Assembly: GCF_014529535.1 (NCBI RefSeq)
Contig: NW_023503616.1
Location: 1,302,001-1,366,000, forward strand
Reading direction: 5' to 3'
Length of the DNA stretch: 64,000 nt
Origin: Bradysia coprophila
Lineage: Eukaryota; Arthropoda; Insecta; Diptera; Sciaridae
Shown here: one piece after another, positions 26,901-38,733 of the stretch
How positions within the stretch are numbered: the stretch's first letter is position 1
Layout of the letters: each line of letters opens with the position of its first letter
Notes under the pieces: generated by a model
Database searches by the model: none
What the model saw: the letters and a program-made list of their open reading frames with translations, nothing else
What the model was told of the DNA's origin: nothing
Program-made: the position numbers and the translations under genes

Positions 26901-28221
26901 ATCATCAAATTAACTACAAAACTTAATTCACAGAGTCGTTATGTAGCACCATTTACTTCTACAACAAAATTGCAATTCGCGGAATTATTAAATTCCCATT
27001 TATCATAAATTTTTAATTTTTTGAATAGAAATAATGTTGCATTTAATTCATATATATAATCATCATCATGCATTTCTTGTGTTATTAATTTGATGAATTA
27101 GATTTCTGTGTGCTCAAATTATGATTAATTAATTTCTGACGTTTGTTTGAAGAGAGAATGCATTCAAAGGAAAATTATGATTTCAAATAACTGAATGCCG
27201 CAGGTTATTTTCAGAAATGATTTGCATTTGAATTTAGTATACCATTTTATCCTGAACTAATGATTAAATCTACTTTTTCGAGCCGAAACAACCACAAATT
27301 ACGTGACTGTTTCAGTTTAAATGCATAGATACCGGTTGGAAATTCATAACTTTGAAATGATTAACAATCACATTGATGAGTTCTTTATGAACGAATTAAT
27401 TGCTAATCTACAACAAAATTCGATAAAAGTGTTTCTATTCAATTTGGGCCGTTTGAGCCAATTGTTTAACTTATCTCAATTAAATTAAAATGATTTGGTT
27501 ACAGTTTCATTGTTTCTCTGATTCTCTGATTTCTCAAACACAAAAGTATCTTAAAGATTCCACTCCATTTTTGATCTAACCAAAAACCTTAAGTAATAAA
27601 AGTTCAAATTACAAAAATAGAGAGTTTCTGGACGAGATTTTGATTGACAATAAATACAATTTATTGGAATAAAAAAAACGAATAAATTCATTAGACTTGG
27701 GAAAAAGAATTCATTCGAAATACAGCGCGTTTACAGAACATCTGTTTTTTATATATAATTGGAGCACAACATGTTAAAAATACTTTTCTAATGTGCAATC
27801 AACTGTTCTAACAAAATCACAAGGTGATCTAACATAGAACATCTAAAGGAAACACATTTCAACGGATATTAGACCGAGAACTTATTGGCCTTTTATTGGC
27901 CTCATATTTAGGAATAATTATTTTTTATCTGCCAGATTGGTTCAAGTTGTACTTTCAACATGCTTCTGTAGCGTGCATTTCTGTTTACTCTCCGCTAACA
28001 GATAACGTGGAGTATTCAACTAAGTCGAAAATATTTTTCTGACAATCGGTTCTTTCACACTAGTCATAACAAAATTTAATCCCAAAAATTCTTTGCACAA
28101 TTTATGTCTCGTTTACTTTTTACATATTTTGCTAAATACGTCAAAAATATCTAAAGGTCTAAAAAGTGCCGGTTAAGTTGAGTGAAATTAAAGAGAATTA
28201 TTTCCATGCAAAGAATATTTA

Positions 28222-28284
28222 TTTATCTACCTAGGTGAAATAATAGCAGTGAAAAAGTGCTATTATTTCGCCGTCGGTAGATAA
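28222..28284. repeat. Short hairpin
   Basis: GAAATAATAGCA pairs with TGCTATTATTTC around AGTGAAAAAG, and the outer TTTATCTACC pairs with GGTAGATAAA. It lies immediately next to a second hairpin (28292-28403). Confidence 0.65.
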
Positions 28285-28291
28285 AATAGCG

Positions 28292-28415
28292 TATTCACCT
28301 CTGTCCCACATGTTTATTTAGACACTTGGGGTTATAACATTTGCCTTTGGCTCATGCAATAACTCCCCAAGTGTCTAAATAAACATGTGGACAGAGGTGA
28401 ATAATCTACTATTAT
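28292..28415. repeat. Hairpin with a distant identical half-copy
   Basis: The left arm ATTCACCTCTGTCCCACATG continues into TTTATTTAGACACTTGGGG, and the right arm at 28366-28403 is its reverse complement. The right half (28343-28415) appears identical to about 50960-51032, where the left arm is missing. Confidence 0.75.
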
Positions 28416-28575
28416 ACTACAAGAACTGTAAAGGGTGTTTTATGTTCGAGGAATAATAGATGCTTCGAGACGAAGTCGAATATTAATATTAATAGATATT
28501 TATGCTATTAGAACTGTAAAACGGCATCTCGGTTCGAGATGGAGTAAATTAATCGAGACGAAGTTGAGTCTAGTA

Positions 28576-28858
28576 CGAGGGGGACTCACTCCAGTAAATC
28601 ACATTTAATCACAGTAAATCACATTAAATCACAGTAAATCACAGTAGATCACGGTAAATCAACAATGTCAAAAATGACGTTTGTATTAAATATGCATCAG
28701 CTTGGGTCAATTTGCATCAAGTTGGGCTAGTATATGAATTTAATTTTGTAAATTACCGGGCAAGATGCTTATAAATGATATAAAGTGCCATTAAAAATGT
28801 TGTTGTGATTTACTGTGATTTAATTTGATTTACTGACTCCGAAGTGAGTCCCCCCTCG
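28576..28858. mobile_element. 283-bp TIR element with AGTAAATCAC subterminal repeats
   Basis: The ends CGAGGGGGACTCACT and AGTGAGTCCCCCCTCG are inverted. The flanks GTCTAGTA (28568-28575) and ATCTAGTA (28859-28866) match at 7 of 8 bases, suggesting an 8-bp target duplication. Inside the left end are five or six direct copies of CAGTAAATCACA-type units. The right end carries the inverted form, GTGATTTACTGTGATTTA. It is non-coding. Confidence 0.75.
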
Positions 28859-30415
28859 ATCTAGTAGCATAAATAGTATTTTTTTATGGAGCGACTTAAC
28901 GTTCGCTTGCTCTACCGTAAAGTGCACTCTACAATAGAGATAAATAGTGAAAAATGATTTACCAAAACCAATCAGTAAAACATTATTTTACTGCTCGACT
29001 ACCCCTGCTTATACAGAGCGCCCCATATATCACAAAAAATTCAACTCTTTACATGCTTTGCATTCAGGTAATGAAAGCCTTTGCGCGGTAATTCAGTATA
29101 CAAACCTTTAGAAAAACAATCTTGGTCTCAGTTTCATATGTATTACTTCAGTGAAATCAGGTAACAACAAAAGAACGCAAAGAAAAGTGCACATACCACG
29201 ACTCAACATGTATTATACATATAAAAACATGATGTCAGATTCTGTATCAAAGATATTCATTTTCCAAAATAATGCACTCATTATATGTCTTATTACAGCT
29301 TTCGCATCTAGATATAATATTGAAGGCTTCTCTTTTCTTTATTACACATTTCAACAAGCGAATAATTTCTCTTAGATACAAACCGTGTCTGAACAGATTT
29401 TCTTTTCTATTTTCCATTGTGAACGAAACTTAAAACCGAACATATGATATTATTTTCAAATGTGCACCTTAATCATGTGTAATATGGTGTGTTTATATAT
29501 AAATGTGCGATATATACGTATGTGCTCACAATATAAATTTTACATATATAAAATGTACAAATTGACTATACGTTTACTACAATACAATGTCATTTGAATG
29601 CCGGCTGAGTTGTTGTATGCAGTTTTTTCTTTAAATAGAACAAACAACTTGCTGCACTTCTTCGTGTGTACGTATATAATATATAGTAATGTACAATTAA
29701 TAAATTAAATGTATTATCCCCCAGGGGCATTGGAAAATTAATAAACAAATAATTTATTTAAATGAATACATTAGTGACACCAATGATACGTTCAAAAAAT
29801 AAAAATTAATCGATTTGATGAGGATAATAATATTAATTTGTAAAAAAAAATCAAAAAAAAACACTCGAAAAAATGCGGTGATAACATAATAATCGAAACA
29901 AATATATAGAAAACGAAATACAGGACAAAATACTAACTTCTTTCGAAAATCACAAATTTAATTCACTTCAATTCAAAATCTAAATTCACTTTTTTTTTCT
30001 TCTAAAATAAAATCGTTATTTTCCTTCGAACCGTTTTCTTAAAAGTGTTCGTTTTAACTAAAAACAAAGTGAAGTCAACACTCGATTGAATTCAAAACAG
30101 AACTGAATGGTCGTCGCTGTTGCTTCAATAAAATGATTCTTTGCTGTGGCTGATACGATGATATCTTTCGCCATATACAAGCGCATTATTTCGTAATATA
30201 TGTAAAGAGACTCGGCGGTTTCATGTATATATAAATACATAGGTTGTATATATAATTTTTGTAAATAAGTAGTCGAGACACCTTAGGTATGAATATGTCT
30301 CACAAGATGGGTGCATGTTATTTTCCTGAGGGAAAAAATCATCATTTTAGATGAAAGAGAGTTTGTTAATGTTTTACAAAAATGTGATTTTTAAACGTAC
30401 TAGCAACGTATTAAA

Positions 30416-31363
30416 CAGGATTCTGATGGGACTGGCTAAGACACCCACGAGGTCAGGTGGCACAACGTTGGTTAAAGACATTCATTACAGATTGTGTGAA
30501 AAGTGAACTTAAAGAATGGTTATTTGTTAACCTAAAAGAAGAAAATAGGAAAATCCAACCAGCCAGAGTGAAGTTTTGCGGCCAGAGCCGCGAATCGCTC
30601 TAGTTGGAATCAATTAGCCATTGTTGAAAATAGAAATTTTCTTTCCAGAAATTGTCATCAGACAAAACAACAACAAAACGACATTTTCTCACGGCTATTG
30701 AGGAGAGAAAATTAGGTTAATCACACCGCACGTCTGAAAAATATTTTTTCACATTGCTGGCAAATGTTCATTTTCTCACGAAAGACTTCGGTGGTCTTTA
30801 TTGTGAAAAATGTTGTGTTTACCTCGGGAAAAAGTAGGAAATTTCATTTTCTTGAGTGTCAACACCCTTGAATTGAAATTTCCACATTTTGTCATTGTGT
30901 GAGCCATGGAACAAAATTTTGGAATTTTTCTGGAGAACTTTCTTTGTATGAAAAGTTGTGTATATGTTGTGAACGATTTCGCACTCAGAATTCATTGACA
31001 AAATTACTTTCTCTTTCGTGGGGAGAAGATAGATTCTCACCTGAATTGTCATATGTTTTCAAAAAATTTATAACGAAGCGATGCCTTCGTGAAAAAATAC
31101 CGGATATTCACACAGCGCACATATGAAAAACGTTGTGTTCACTTCGGGGAAAAATTGGGAATTCTACTCGAGCGACTCGCGGCACTCGCAAAACTTCGTT
31201 GTACTTAGAATTTCCTATTTTCTCCATTCGTGAACAAATAGCTATTTTTGTTAAGTTGATGTTGTCAAATAAATTTTCATAAACCAATTAGAGCAGAACA
31301 GAGATTTTTGTGTCACCGCATTCGTGATCAACGCAGGTCTTAGCCTGTTCTTTCAGAACATTG
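30416..31363. mobile_element. 948-bp degenerate element related to the 14.9-kb MITE
   Basis: The right end, GGTCTTAGCCTGTTCTTTCAG then AACATTG, and the left end, CTGGCTAAGACACCC, match the termini of the 14862-15124 element. GTGTCACCGC and TTCGTGATCAAC are also shared. The interior contains a longer inverted region (TTTTGCGGC/GCCGCGAATCGCTCTAG against CTCGAGCGACTCGCGGC). No intact target duplication or transposase was found. Confidence 0.6.
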
Positions 31364-33145
31364 TCCACAAATGTTGTTTTGCTTCAACACAAATCAGATT
31401 TTGATGTCAGTGACTTTACGCTAAAAATTGTGTTTCACCACAAAGATCAAGGATGACCGGTGTAGACCGGTGTAGAGCTTTGACTAACGTGATTTTATAT
31501 AGCTAAAAATGCATATGAAAAAAGAGATTTGTCTTACAAACTTTTAGATCGAAAGAAGTAATAGACTTGATAATTATAAGTACTAATGATATGCTTGTCA
31601 TGTGATAACATCTTTAGATAAAAATTGGAATTACCAGAAGTTGTCCACATTTACCTTTATCTCAGCGAAGAATTATTTAAGTCAGAGTTGAACGTCTACT
31701 ACGAAAGTGTTTTGATGCCCTTTAGTGAACAATATTTTATTTTAAAATTGATAACAAAGAGTCTATCAGCTTCAAAACAAGACTCACATTTTCTGCATGG
31801 TCGTATGAACTCTTTGATGACGTTAAATTTGGGCTGATAGCAGAAAATGTTTGAATGTTATGCGAAAATTGATAACGAAATTATAATTAGGTACATCATG
31901 TACATACATGGTACGATACTGTTCGTATCACTCACCGAAAGCTATATCTTAGTAATGTGTGTAATTTTGATTATAGAAAACTAATAAATCATTCTGGATA
32001 GGTAAAGATAATTGAACATCCTTGAACAGACACACGTCTTTACCTCTCTCACTTTATATCATCTCGGAAGAATTACTTAATACAATTACTCATACGCACT
32101 GCGAAAATGTAATTTCTTTCGAAATAGATTTCCCATCAAGTTCTAATTCTTAACACTGAGTATCAAGAAAAAAATTCTTTCCATTTTATCGTTTATGAAA
32201 ACGAGCCAAATTATTTCAAATATTGCTTAACAACAGCTATTAAATTCATGCAACTACTGCTACTTTTTTTTGTCATTTTCACACACTCCAAGGTCGTTTT
32301 ACAAAACACCAAATTGCTTTTTTCGTTTATTAAAAAGAAATCTAAATAAATTACTAGCAATCCAATGATGGATAGTAAAATCTGTGAATGTCTATTTTTA
32401 ATTCAAAATAGTAAAATAAGACAAATAGGTTCGCGACCATCGGAACCGCAAAATTTTACACACCGAGAAACCATCTGTTCTGTTCATTTAATCGGTGCAT
32501 TGCATAACCAATTTACTCACTTATATTGGCTGTGTCACATCTAGAATTGCAATCAAAATGCAGATGTGCATTTTCATGACCCAATGTTCTTCTATTCGAG
32601 CGAATTATTTCAGTTAAACGCATACGAGTAGCACTCATGAACATTCCTATAAATTTATCTCGGCATGTACGCAAGAAAGATTTTAACGTGTATTTTGTTC
32701 GATGTGATTGATTAAAGCGGTGAGAAGTTAGATGTATACTATAATACTATATGTGTATGAGTGTATCAGTTAAGTCACTGTAGCTAATTTACAATAATGA
32801 TGGTTCGATAAAGAAATTCGATTAATTCAATGAAAATAGATTTTCTAAATATATTTAGCCAAAAATAAAATTTGACTAATTGAGGATTGCAATAAAAATA
32901 GTTAGGATTGTTTCTGAAATGAAAATTTGTGTACTCCGCTTTAATAGCGTATTTCTAATTCAGATCAGTTTGCTGACAAGTGAGTGATTCCAATCGTTCT
33001 CACATAGATTACATCTTTATTTCGGCTTGTAACCAAGATCGTTCAGGTTAACCTTATATGTAGAAGTACAAGCGCATCGTGGCATAATCTTTTACTTCTG
33101 TTGTTAAATGCGTCACGAAAATTATACAAAATACAATACGATACA

Positions 33146-33240
33146 AAATCTTTTACGTCAATTGTATTTACATTAATTTTACTATTTATTACCATTTCAA
33201 CCGTATATTACTGTTTGCGTTGTTTTGGATAACAGATATA
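33146..33240 (+). repeat. ATCTGTTA-family dispersed repeat
   Basis: Ends AAAATCTTTTACGTCAATTG and TTGGATAACAGATAT match the family; the centre is diverged. Confidence 0.5.
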
Positions 33241-34012
33241 ATTGCTGTAATAATTTAATATTCGGCCAATCCGATCTACTAAAGCTTTGGATCTACTCAA
33301 CTTTAGTATGACCATCTACAACTCTGCAAATTCAGCTATTTGTATTTAAATGCGCAGCTCTAACAAAATGTTAACTTTTATCAGCATCAATCCAATTTTT
33401 TTTATTATTTATTTACTTTGAATGTTGTGCTCAATGAGGAAAGGTCAGTTCTGATTTATTATTCAAACATTGCATTAAAAAAAAACATTCGGGCAAAAAA
33501 CATGTGGTGAGCGGTCTTCACATGATTTGAAATGAGTGAACTTTTACTGAACGCTGACACTGAAATGCAAACCTTTACCGATATAATGATCCAATCTAGT
33601 ACTTTTTTTGATTTAAGTATTTTTAGCAATTTCAAACAATAGTGTTGTACATGACTAGGGATTAAAAGGTGAAAAGTGGAGTTTTCGTGTGAATTTTGTT
33701 GACCCGAGGCGAAGCCGATGTAAATAAACACACCAAAACAAGACTTTTCATTTTTTATCCCGAGTTATGTGATTGATTTTATATGCTAAGGGCGTAGAAA
33801 GAAGTGCTTGAAACATGAAAAGTTCGGTTTTCGACGCATGTAGTATGTAATAAATATTAAGCACCTGTGTCCAAATGTTTATTTTAACGATTTGGTGATT
33901 GTGATCCTGAGCCGAAGGCGCATATAATTTTTTATGTGTCGATGCAAAGATAACCCCAAGCTTCCGCTCCGAACTGATGCATAATGTTAGTCATACCACA
34001 CAAAGGCATATA

Positions 34013-34107
34013 AAATCTTTTACTTCATTAGTTTTACTAAGCTTTAATAAACGCTGTCTCACCGAGATTTCATCGATCTGTTTAGTCGTGTATGTCGTTA
34101 ACAGATG
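34013..34107 (+). repeat. ATCTGTTA-family dispersed repeat
   Basis: The copy begins AAAATCTTTTACTTCATTAG and ends GTCGTTAACAGATG. It is one of the better-preserved 5' ends. Confidence 0.55.
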
Positions 34108-35552
34108 CAAAACAACACTTAAATTATGTTTGTGTTCCGTAAAGCCTCGATTTTTTTAAAGCATTAGTAAACCCTACCATCGAAAATTGTTATCTGTCAA
34201 TATGACGGTACATTCTATTTTAACAAATCGACAAATAATTTTACAGGTTTTTACGCTTACACCTCATGCAAAACGAAGAAAAACCGAAAAAATTAATTAT
34301 AATAATTGCAAACCACGAGGAGGTATCATAATCAAGCAAATATTATTGCTTTTACTGTCAGCGCTATTATTTGGTCTAAGCTAACCGAACGAAGTTGATA
34401 ATAGAAAATTATTCACAAAACATGGTAAACAAGAATCTAAATCATTGTCGTCATGGAAGAATTCGCTAGGTTTTGCCAAAAATTGCCATACTGCCATATA
34501 AAATGGATATGTTTTTTTTGCGTGCTAGAGTGAAGAGGCAGATAACGTATAACTTACATGGAAAATTGTTGTGAGTTGAATTAAATATTTGAATTTAGTG
34601 GAATGGTCGAATAAGCTGAATGAATTTGAATGAATTTAGTTTACTTTCAAACAAATATAGATAACCAAGGAGCTCAAGTTGATAGTTATAGTTACTCAGA
34701 TATTGCGAATTTATCGGTAGAACCAGGGAACCAAAAAAACGTCATTGTAAAAATATTTTCAGTTAATTGTAGATAATAATTTCTGAAAAATATTTCCATA
34801 AATGCCAAGCTCATAATAACAACTGTTTGTGATACTAGAGAATTACGTTTCTGTCTGACGTCTAATTGGTATAAAGATGGGGCTTGTTGAAATATCTTCT
34901 AAAAAGATAGCTGTGCAAATTCGGAAAACTCACGCTGATCGGCGACTGGATCGGCTGCAATACATTTTACCATTTCCCAATCTTTTCTTTAAAAAATATT
35001 ACGAAAAGTCAATTTTACAAAGAAAATATTTTTCACTAAGTCCCCGAGAAATGCGTAATTACTGCAATTGTTTGGCATTTTTTATTTTTTCCTTGTGTGG
35101 TCGCCTTCGGCTCGAGCTGCAAACGCTGGACAAAGAAGTCAGGAATTTATGAATGAGGAATCTCGATTACTAAGCAGAAAAGCGAATAGTTTTCTTTTTG
35201 CGAAATTCTTAGGTGAGTTGAAATAAGTAATTATGATCGTCCTAGGATTTCCTTCACTTTTTTTTAAAATGATTTTTCTTATGGATCTTCTACGAATTTG
35301 AGAAATGCTGCTCTAAGGATTTTCCAGTAGTTTGATAAATAACCTATAAAATCTGGGAAAGAATCACTACTGCTGAAATATCTGAATGGGGCGAATAGCT
35401 AGCAAGAAAATACGAATTAGAAATTTACCTGAACAGGATTGATCTGTCACAGAGGGCAAGCATGTTAAAAACTAGGTAGTCTACATCTATGATATTAACA
35501 GATTTACTATTCAAAGTATTACTTCATCTGATCGAAGATTTTCAGATTGATT

Positions 35553-35663
35553 TCAGATATCTTTTACTTCATTTGTTTTGAACATACTTTTTGCGAAATA
35601 AGACCTTGTTAGTCAGAGCTTGTCGTTTATTCTTGCTGTCGTTGTTGATAACAAGTGAACTCA
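35553..35663 (+). repeat. ATCTGTTA-family dispersed repeat
   Basis: It begins ATATCTTTTACTTCATTTG and ends GTCGTTGTTGATAACAAGTG. The centre (AGTCAGAGCTTGTCGTTTAT) resembles that of the copy at about 7276-7370 (AGCCAGAGCTTATCGTCTAT), so these two are sister copies. Confidence 0.6.
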
Positions 35664-36013
35664 CTTTTCATATCTGTACTGTATATTACGACTTTATATC
35701 AGAAACGTTTACGAAGCCAATCGACCTCAAGTTAAAGCTCTTCAACTTCACAATGTAGATATGCATTATGCGAAATAAACAATTCAAAAGTTTAAAATCT
35801 TAAATTAGTCAACTTTATTTATCACAGGACAAAAAGGAAAAACCTTGTACAAATATCCTTACGATTAAATTCACACTATAAAACTCTCTCTATCAACACA
35901 ACGGAAAGAAAAAAACAAATTAAAACGAGAAACATTAAAAACACAAAACTACTTCAATGCGGCAATAAATGAGAAAATAATAACATAAATGAACAAAAAC
36001 TTACTCCAAGGTG

Positions 36014-37016
36014 CTACCAGACACTACGTCCAAGAACATTTAACATACGATGAATCGGAACAAAATAGTCCAAAAACGGATTTTCCCAATCACAGAGCCG
36101 ACAAGCAAGCCCAATCCGTACAAACCGATCGAGAACGACTTTAGTGAGACTCGTCGTCATTGTCGGACACACCTGTCCATTGTAGATGTGTAATAAATTC
36201 GATTTAACATTTAAAGAGCTTGACCACTCTCGAAGCTTTGTAGAAATGGAAATTACCATAAATGTCATTAAGGTGCTGGAATCATGGGGTTGATGTAAGT
36301 AAAGACAAAACAAGCCAGCTACACAAAGCATCAGGCAATAAATGTGCGTGCACATGTAAGCTTACTTATACTCGCGCAACTTTCATCATTCTTTTTCAAA
36401 AATAGATCATCGTCCTCAGAGCAAAGATCCCCGCCGAAGGTAAATGTTTTTTTCGGTTGATCGCACTTTTTATAGGATCCTCTGGTAATGAGGTGTTACA
36501 CTCGATGGCAAAATGAAAATTATTGGTAAATTCAATACTCTCTCTAGCATCCAAACTCTCTCTAGCATCCAAACTCTCTCAAAAAATCGCTTTAGGGGAG
36601 AAAATAAGTTTGAGAAACGCTGATTTTTAATATGGCTTCAAAACAACAACAACAACACGAGCAAACAAAGTAGCAGTGATTCATAAGCGTATTTACCACC
36701 TTAATAATTGGAGTTTGGCTGCTAGGGAGGGTATTGGTAAATTCCATATCAATGTCATACTGCGTTCTAAAGCAATTCATATGTGATCCAAAAACCACTT
36801 ACATAGGGCACCAAAGTCATTGTAGTTTTCTGGAAGACCATTTTCAAGTGCTAATGTTCGGATACTGATATTGAAATTTCTGGTTGCCTGTATTGAGAAA
36901 AATACGAGTTTGTTTACAAATTATCCAATCTACAATTCTCAGTAATACGTGTCCAAACTCATGAATTGCTGCTGTTATTATGCTCATTATTGTGCGTGAA
37001 TGTACAAGACTGAAGG
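36014..37016 (-). other. Cluster of coding-like exons, unrecognised
   Basis: Five open segments with plausible splice sites lie in order on the minus strand. 36949-37016 reads FSLVHSRTIMSIITAAIHEFGH. 36803-36887 includes TLALENGLPENYNDFGAL. 36700-36766 reads QYDIDMEFTNTLPSSQTPII. 36366-36481 includes KKCDQPKKTFTFGGDLCSED. 36014-36318 opens with a hydrophobic stretch, GLFCLYL, and ends at a TAG. The composition of the third and fourth looks protein-coding. The reading phases do not join cleanly between the second, third and fourth segments, so this is either a decayed gene, a gene with exons I mis-set, or partly chance. I do not assign a function. Confidence 0.3.
36531..36582. repeat. Short tandem repeat
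   Basis: Two to three copies of a 22-bp unit, CTCTCTCTAGCATCCAAA. It is simple sequence with no other meaning visible. Confidence 0.6.
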
Positions 37017-37083
37017 CTGAAAAAATGAGATCATGTAAATGCAATATGTAGAAAACCCTTTTCGCGCCATACGGAATTCATTT

Positions 37084-37980
37084 TTAGCCCCGTACGAAGT
37101 ACTGGGGGCTTATAAGATTAATATGCCGTGTGTAACACGTCGAATTGGAAGCAGACAGTAAGGGCAAAGCATTTGGTTGTGTTCATAGATGACGAATCCG
37201 CAATAAAAAAATGTCCGTCCGTCCGTCCGTCCGTCCATCCGTCCAATCACAACCTTTTTTCAAAATTCTTTTTTTCCCCGATTGGTATCGACAAAAGTAA
37301 GGTCAAGTTCGAAAATGGGCATGGTAGGGTCGGCCCCTCCAGAGCTAGGGCCCTATATGTGTTTTTCAGTCTTTCAACGATATCTACCGAAATACGCACG
37401 CAATAGCTGCTTGTGATATATCAAATGAAAGGTATTGACGCGTAGAACCTTGTTGCTGAACATTGTTTTTGGGTAAGATGCAACGTGGGCTTGTTGGGAG
37501 GGCTCTAAGGTCGTTACTCGGCCCTAAGTGTTTTTTGCACATAAATCGAGTAAATCTCATCCGATTTTGCTAGTTTTAGTTTTTTATGGAAGGTAATTGA
37601 ATACCGAAAAGAACGTGGCGAAAAAAGTTTCAAATTTGGGCCCTTGTACTAAGGCCGCTACTCGGCCCTAAGTGTTTTTTGCACATAAATCGAGTAAATC
37701 TCATCCGATTTTGCTAGTTTTTGTTTCATTTGAGAGATAATTTAATGCCGAATAGAATGATGGCAAAAAACGTTTCAAATTTGGGCCCTTGCACAAAGGC
37801 CGCTACTCGGCCCTAAGTGCTTTTTGCATATAAATCGAGTAAATCTCAACCGATTTTGCTAGTTTTTGTTTCATTTGAGAGGTAATTGAATACCCAATGG
37901 AAAGTTGGCAAAAAATTTTGGGTTTCTAAAATAATGTCGTAAATTGTTGGTTTTATTTGAAAGGTACTTCGTACGGGCTT
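37084..37980. mobile_element. ~0.9-kb TIR element (GTACGAAGTAC ends) with three ~145-bp internal repeats
   Basis: The left end AGCCCCGTACGAAGTAC and right end GTACTTCGTACGGGCT are inverted. Inside are a GTCC microsatellite (37211-37248) and three tandem units starting near 37516, 37660 and 37805. Each unit reads ACTCGGCCCTAAGTG, then TTTTTGCACATAAATCGAG, then CCGATTTTGCTAGTTTT. No transposase frame is visible, so it would be non-autonomous. No target duplication was recognised. Confidence 0.7.
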
Positions 37981-38047
37981 TCGTAATTGCGCTATGCGCA
38001 ATTTTAAAAATGAACAGTTTCAGTAAATTTGACAATTCCCAACTTGA

Positions 38048-38300
38048 CTTGCATTTTGGTAACAGACGCATTAGAGGGTTGTAGACGTATTAGGGTTCCG
38101 GGCGTATTACGGCTACGAACGTATTATGGTTGCGGACGAAATAGGATTACGGATTGTACGGGGCTAAGTCGCAGCAAACGCTCCGACTGTTGTGATGCCT
38201 TGTTTTATGAGATGCATCGAAGAAGCGATTTGTTCAACCATAGGGAATTCATCCTTTTGCAAATACATCGAGGAAGGGATTTGTTCGACCATAAGAACCA
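38048..38300. repeat. Two short minisatellites
   Basis: At 38065-38150 a ~17-bp unit recurs about five times with variation (GACGTATTAGGGTTCCG, GCGTATTACGGCTACG, ACGTATTATGGTTGCG). At 38215-38300 a 51-bp unit occurs twice (CATCGAAGAAGCGATTTG / CATCGAGGAAGGGATTTG, then TTCAACCATA / TTCGACCATA). Overlapping open frames on both strands derive from these repeats. Confidence 0.55.
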
Positions 38301-38733
38301 TCAGCCATTTCAGCGATTTTGAATATTTACGAACTTCCAAAATGTTTTGTGATAGCACAAAAATTGTCACTATCTTAAACGGGGTTGGACTGCAACATAT
38401 TCCAAAACAAAACCATTTTCTTCACATATGAAAACGTTTTCATTTAATTACTTTTATTGTTTGTATAAATTATGACTACATTCTACAAAAAAGTAATCAC
38501 AAAAATTCACTGAGTCTCGACAAAGGGCAGTACTCGGAATTCGTTTTCAAATAAATTAAATTAAATCTAAAGGGAAAAAACCCTTGGCAATACATTGCAT
38601 TTGTTCGTAGGTAGGGCATTTTAGATTATACTTAAAGTAAACCAATTTCATTTGTATATAAAAATACTTGAGCGATTAATTTCGTTATGCATAGGCGCAA
38701 CTAAAAAACATGGCACAATTTGCCTCTATTTAT

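Larger units (their letters stand above)
15133..36013. other. ~21-kb gene desert
   Basis: No gene could be supported. The stretch is very AT-rich and carries dispersed elements: hairpins at 16550-16736, 23189-23368 and 23596-23757; a tandem duplication at 18210-18312; ATCTGTTA-family copies near 23828-23940, 33146-33240, 34013-34107 and 35553-35663; the 28.2-28.9 kb repeat cluster; and the 30416-31363 element. A slightly less AT-rich patch at 21040-21620 is unexplained. Any enhancers or non-coding RNAs here cannot be recognised by eye. Confidence 0.5.

Noticed and set aside
36844-37044. HEFGH zinc-metalloprotease motif on the minus strand
   Set aside because: The pentapeptide fits HExxH but lacks the downstream glycine/histidine pattern of metzincins or any family context, and a donor falls directly after it. 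Treated as chance within unassigned exons.
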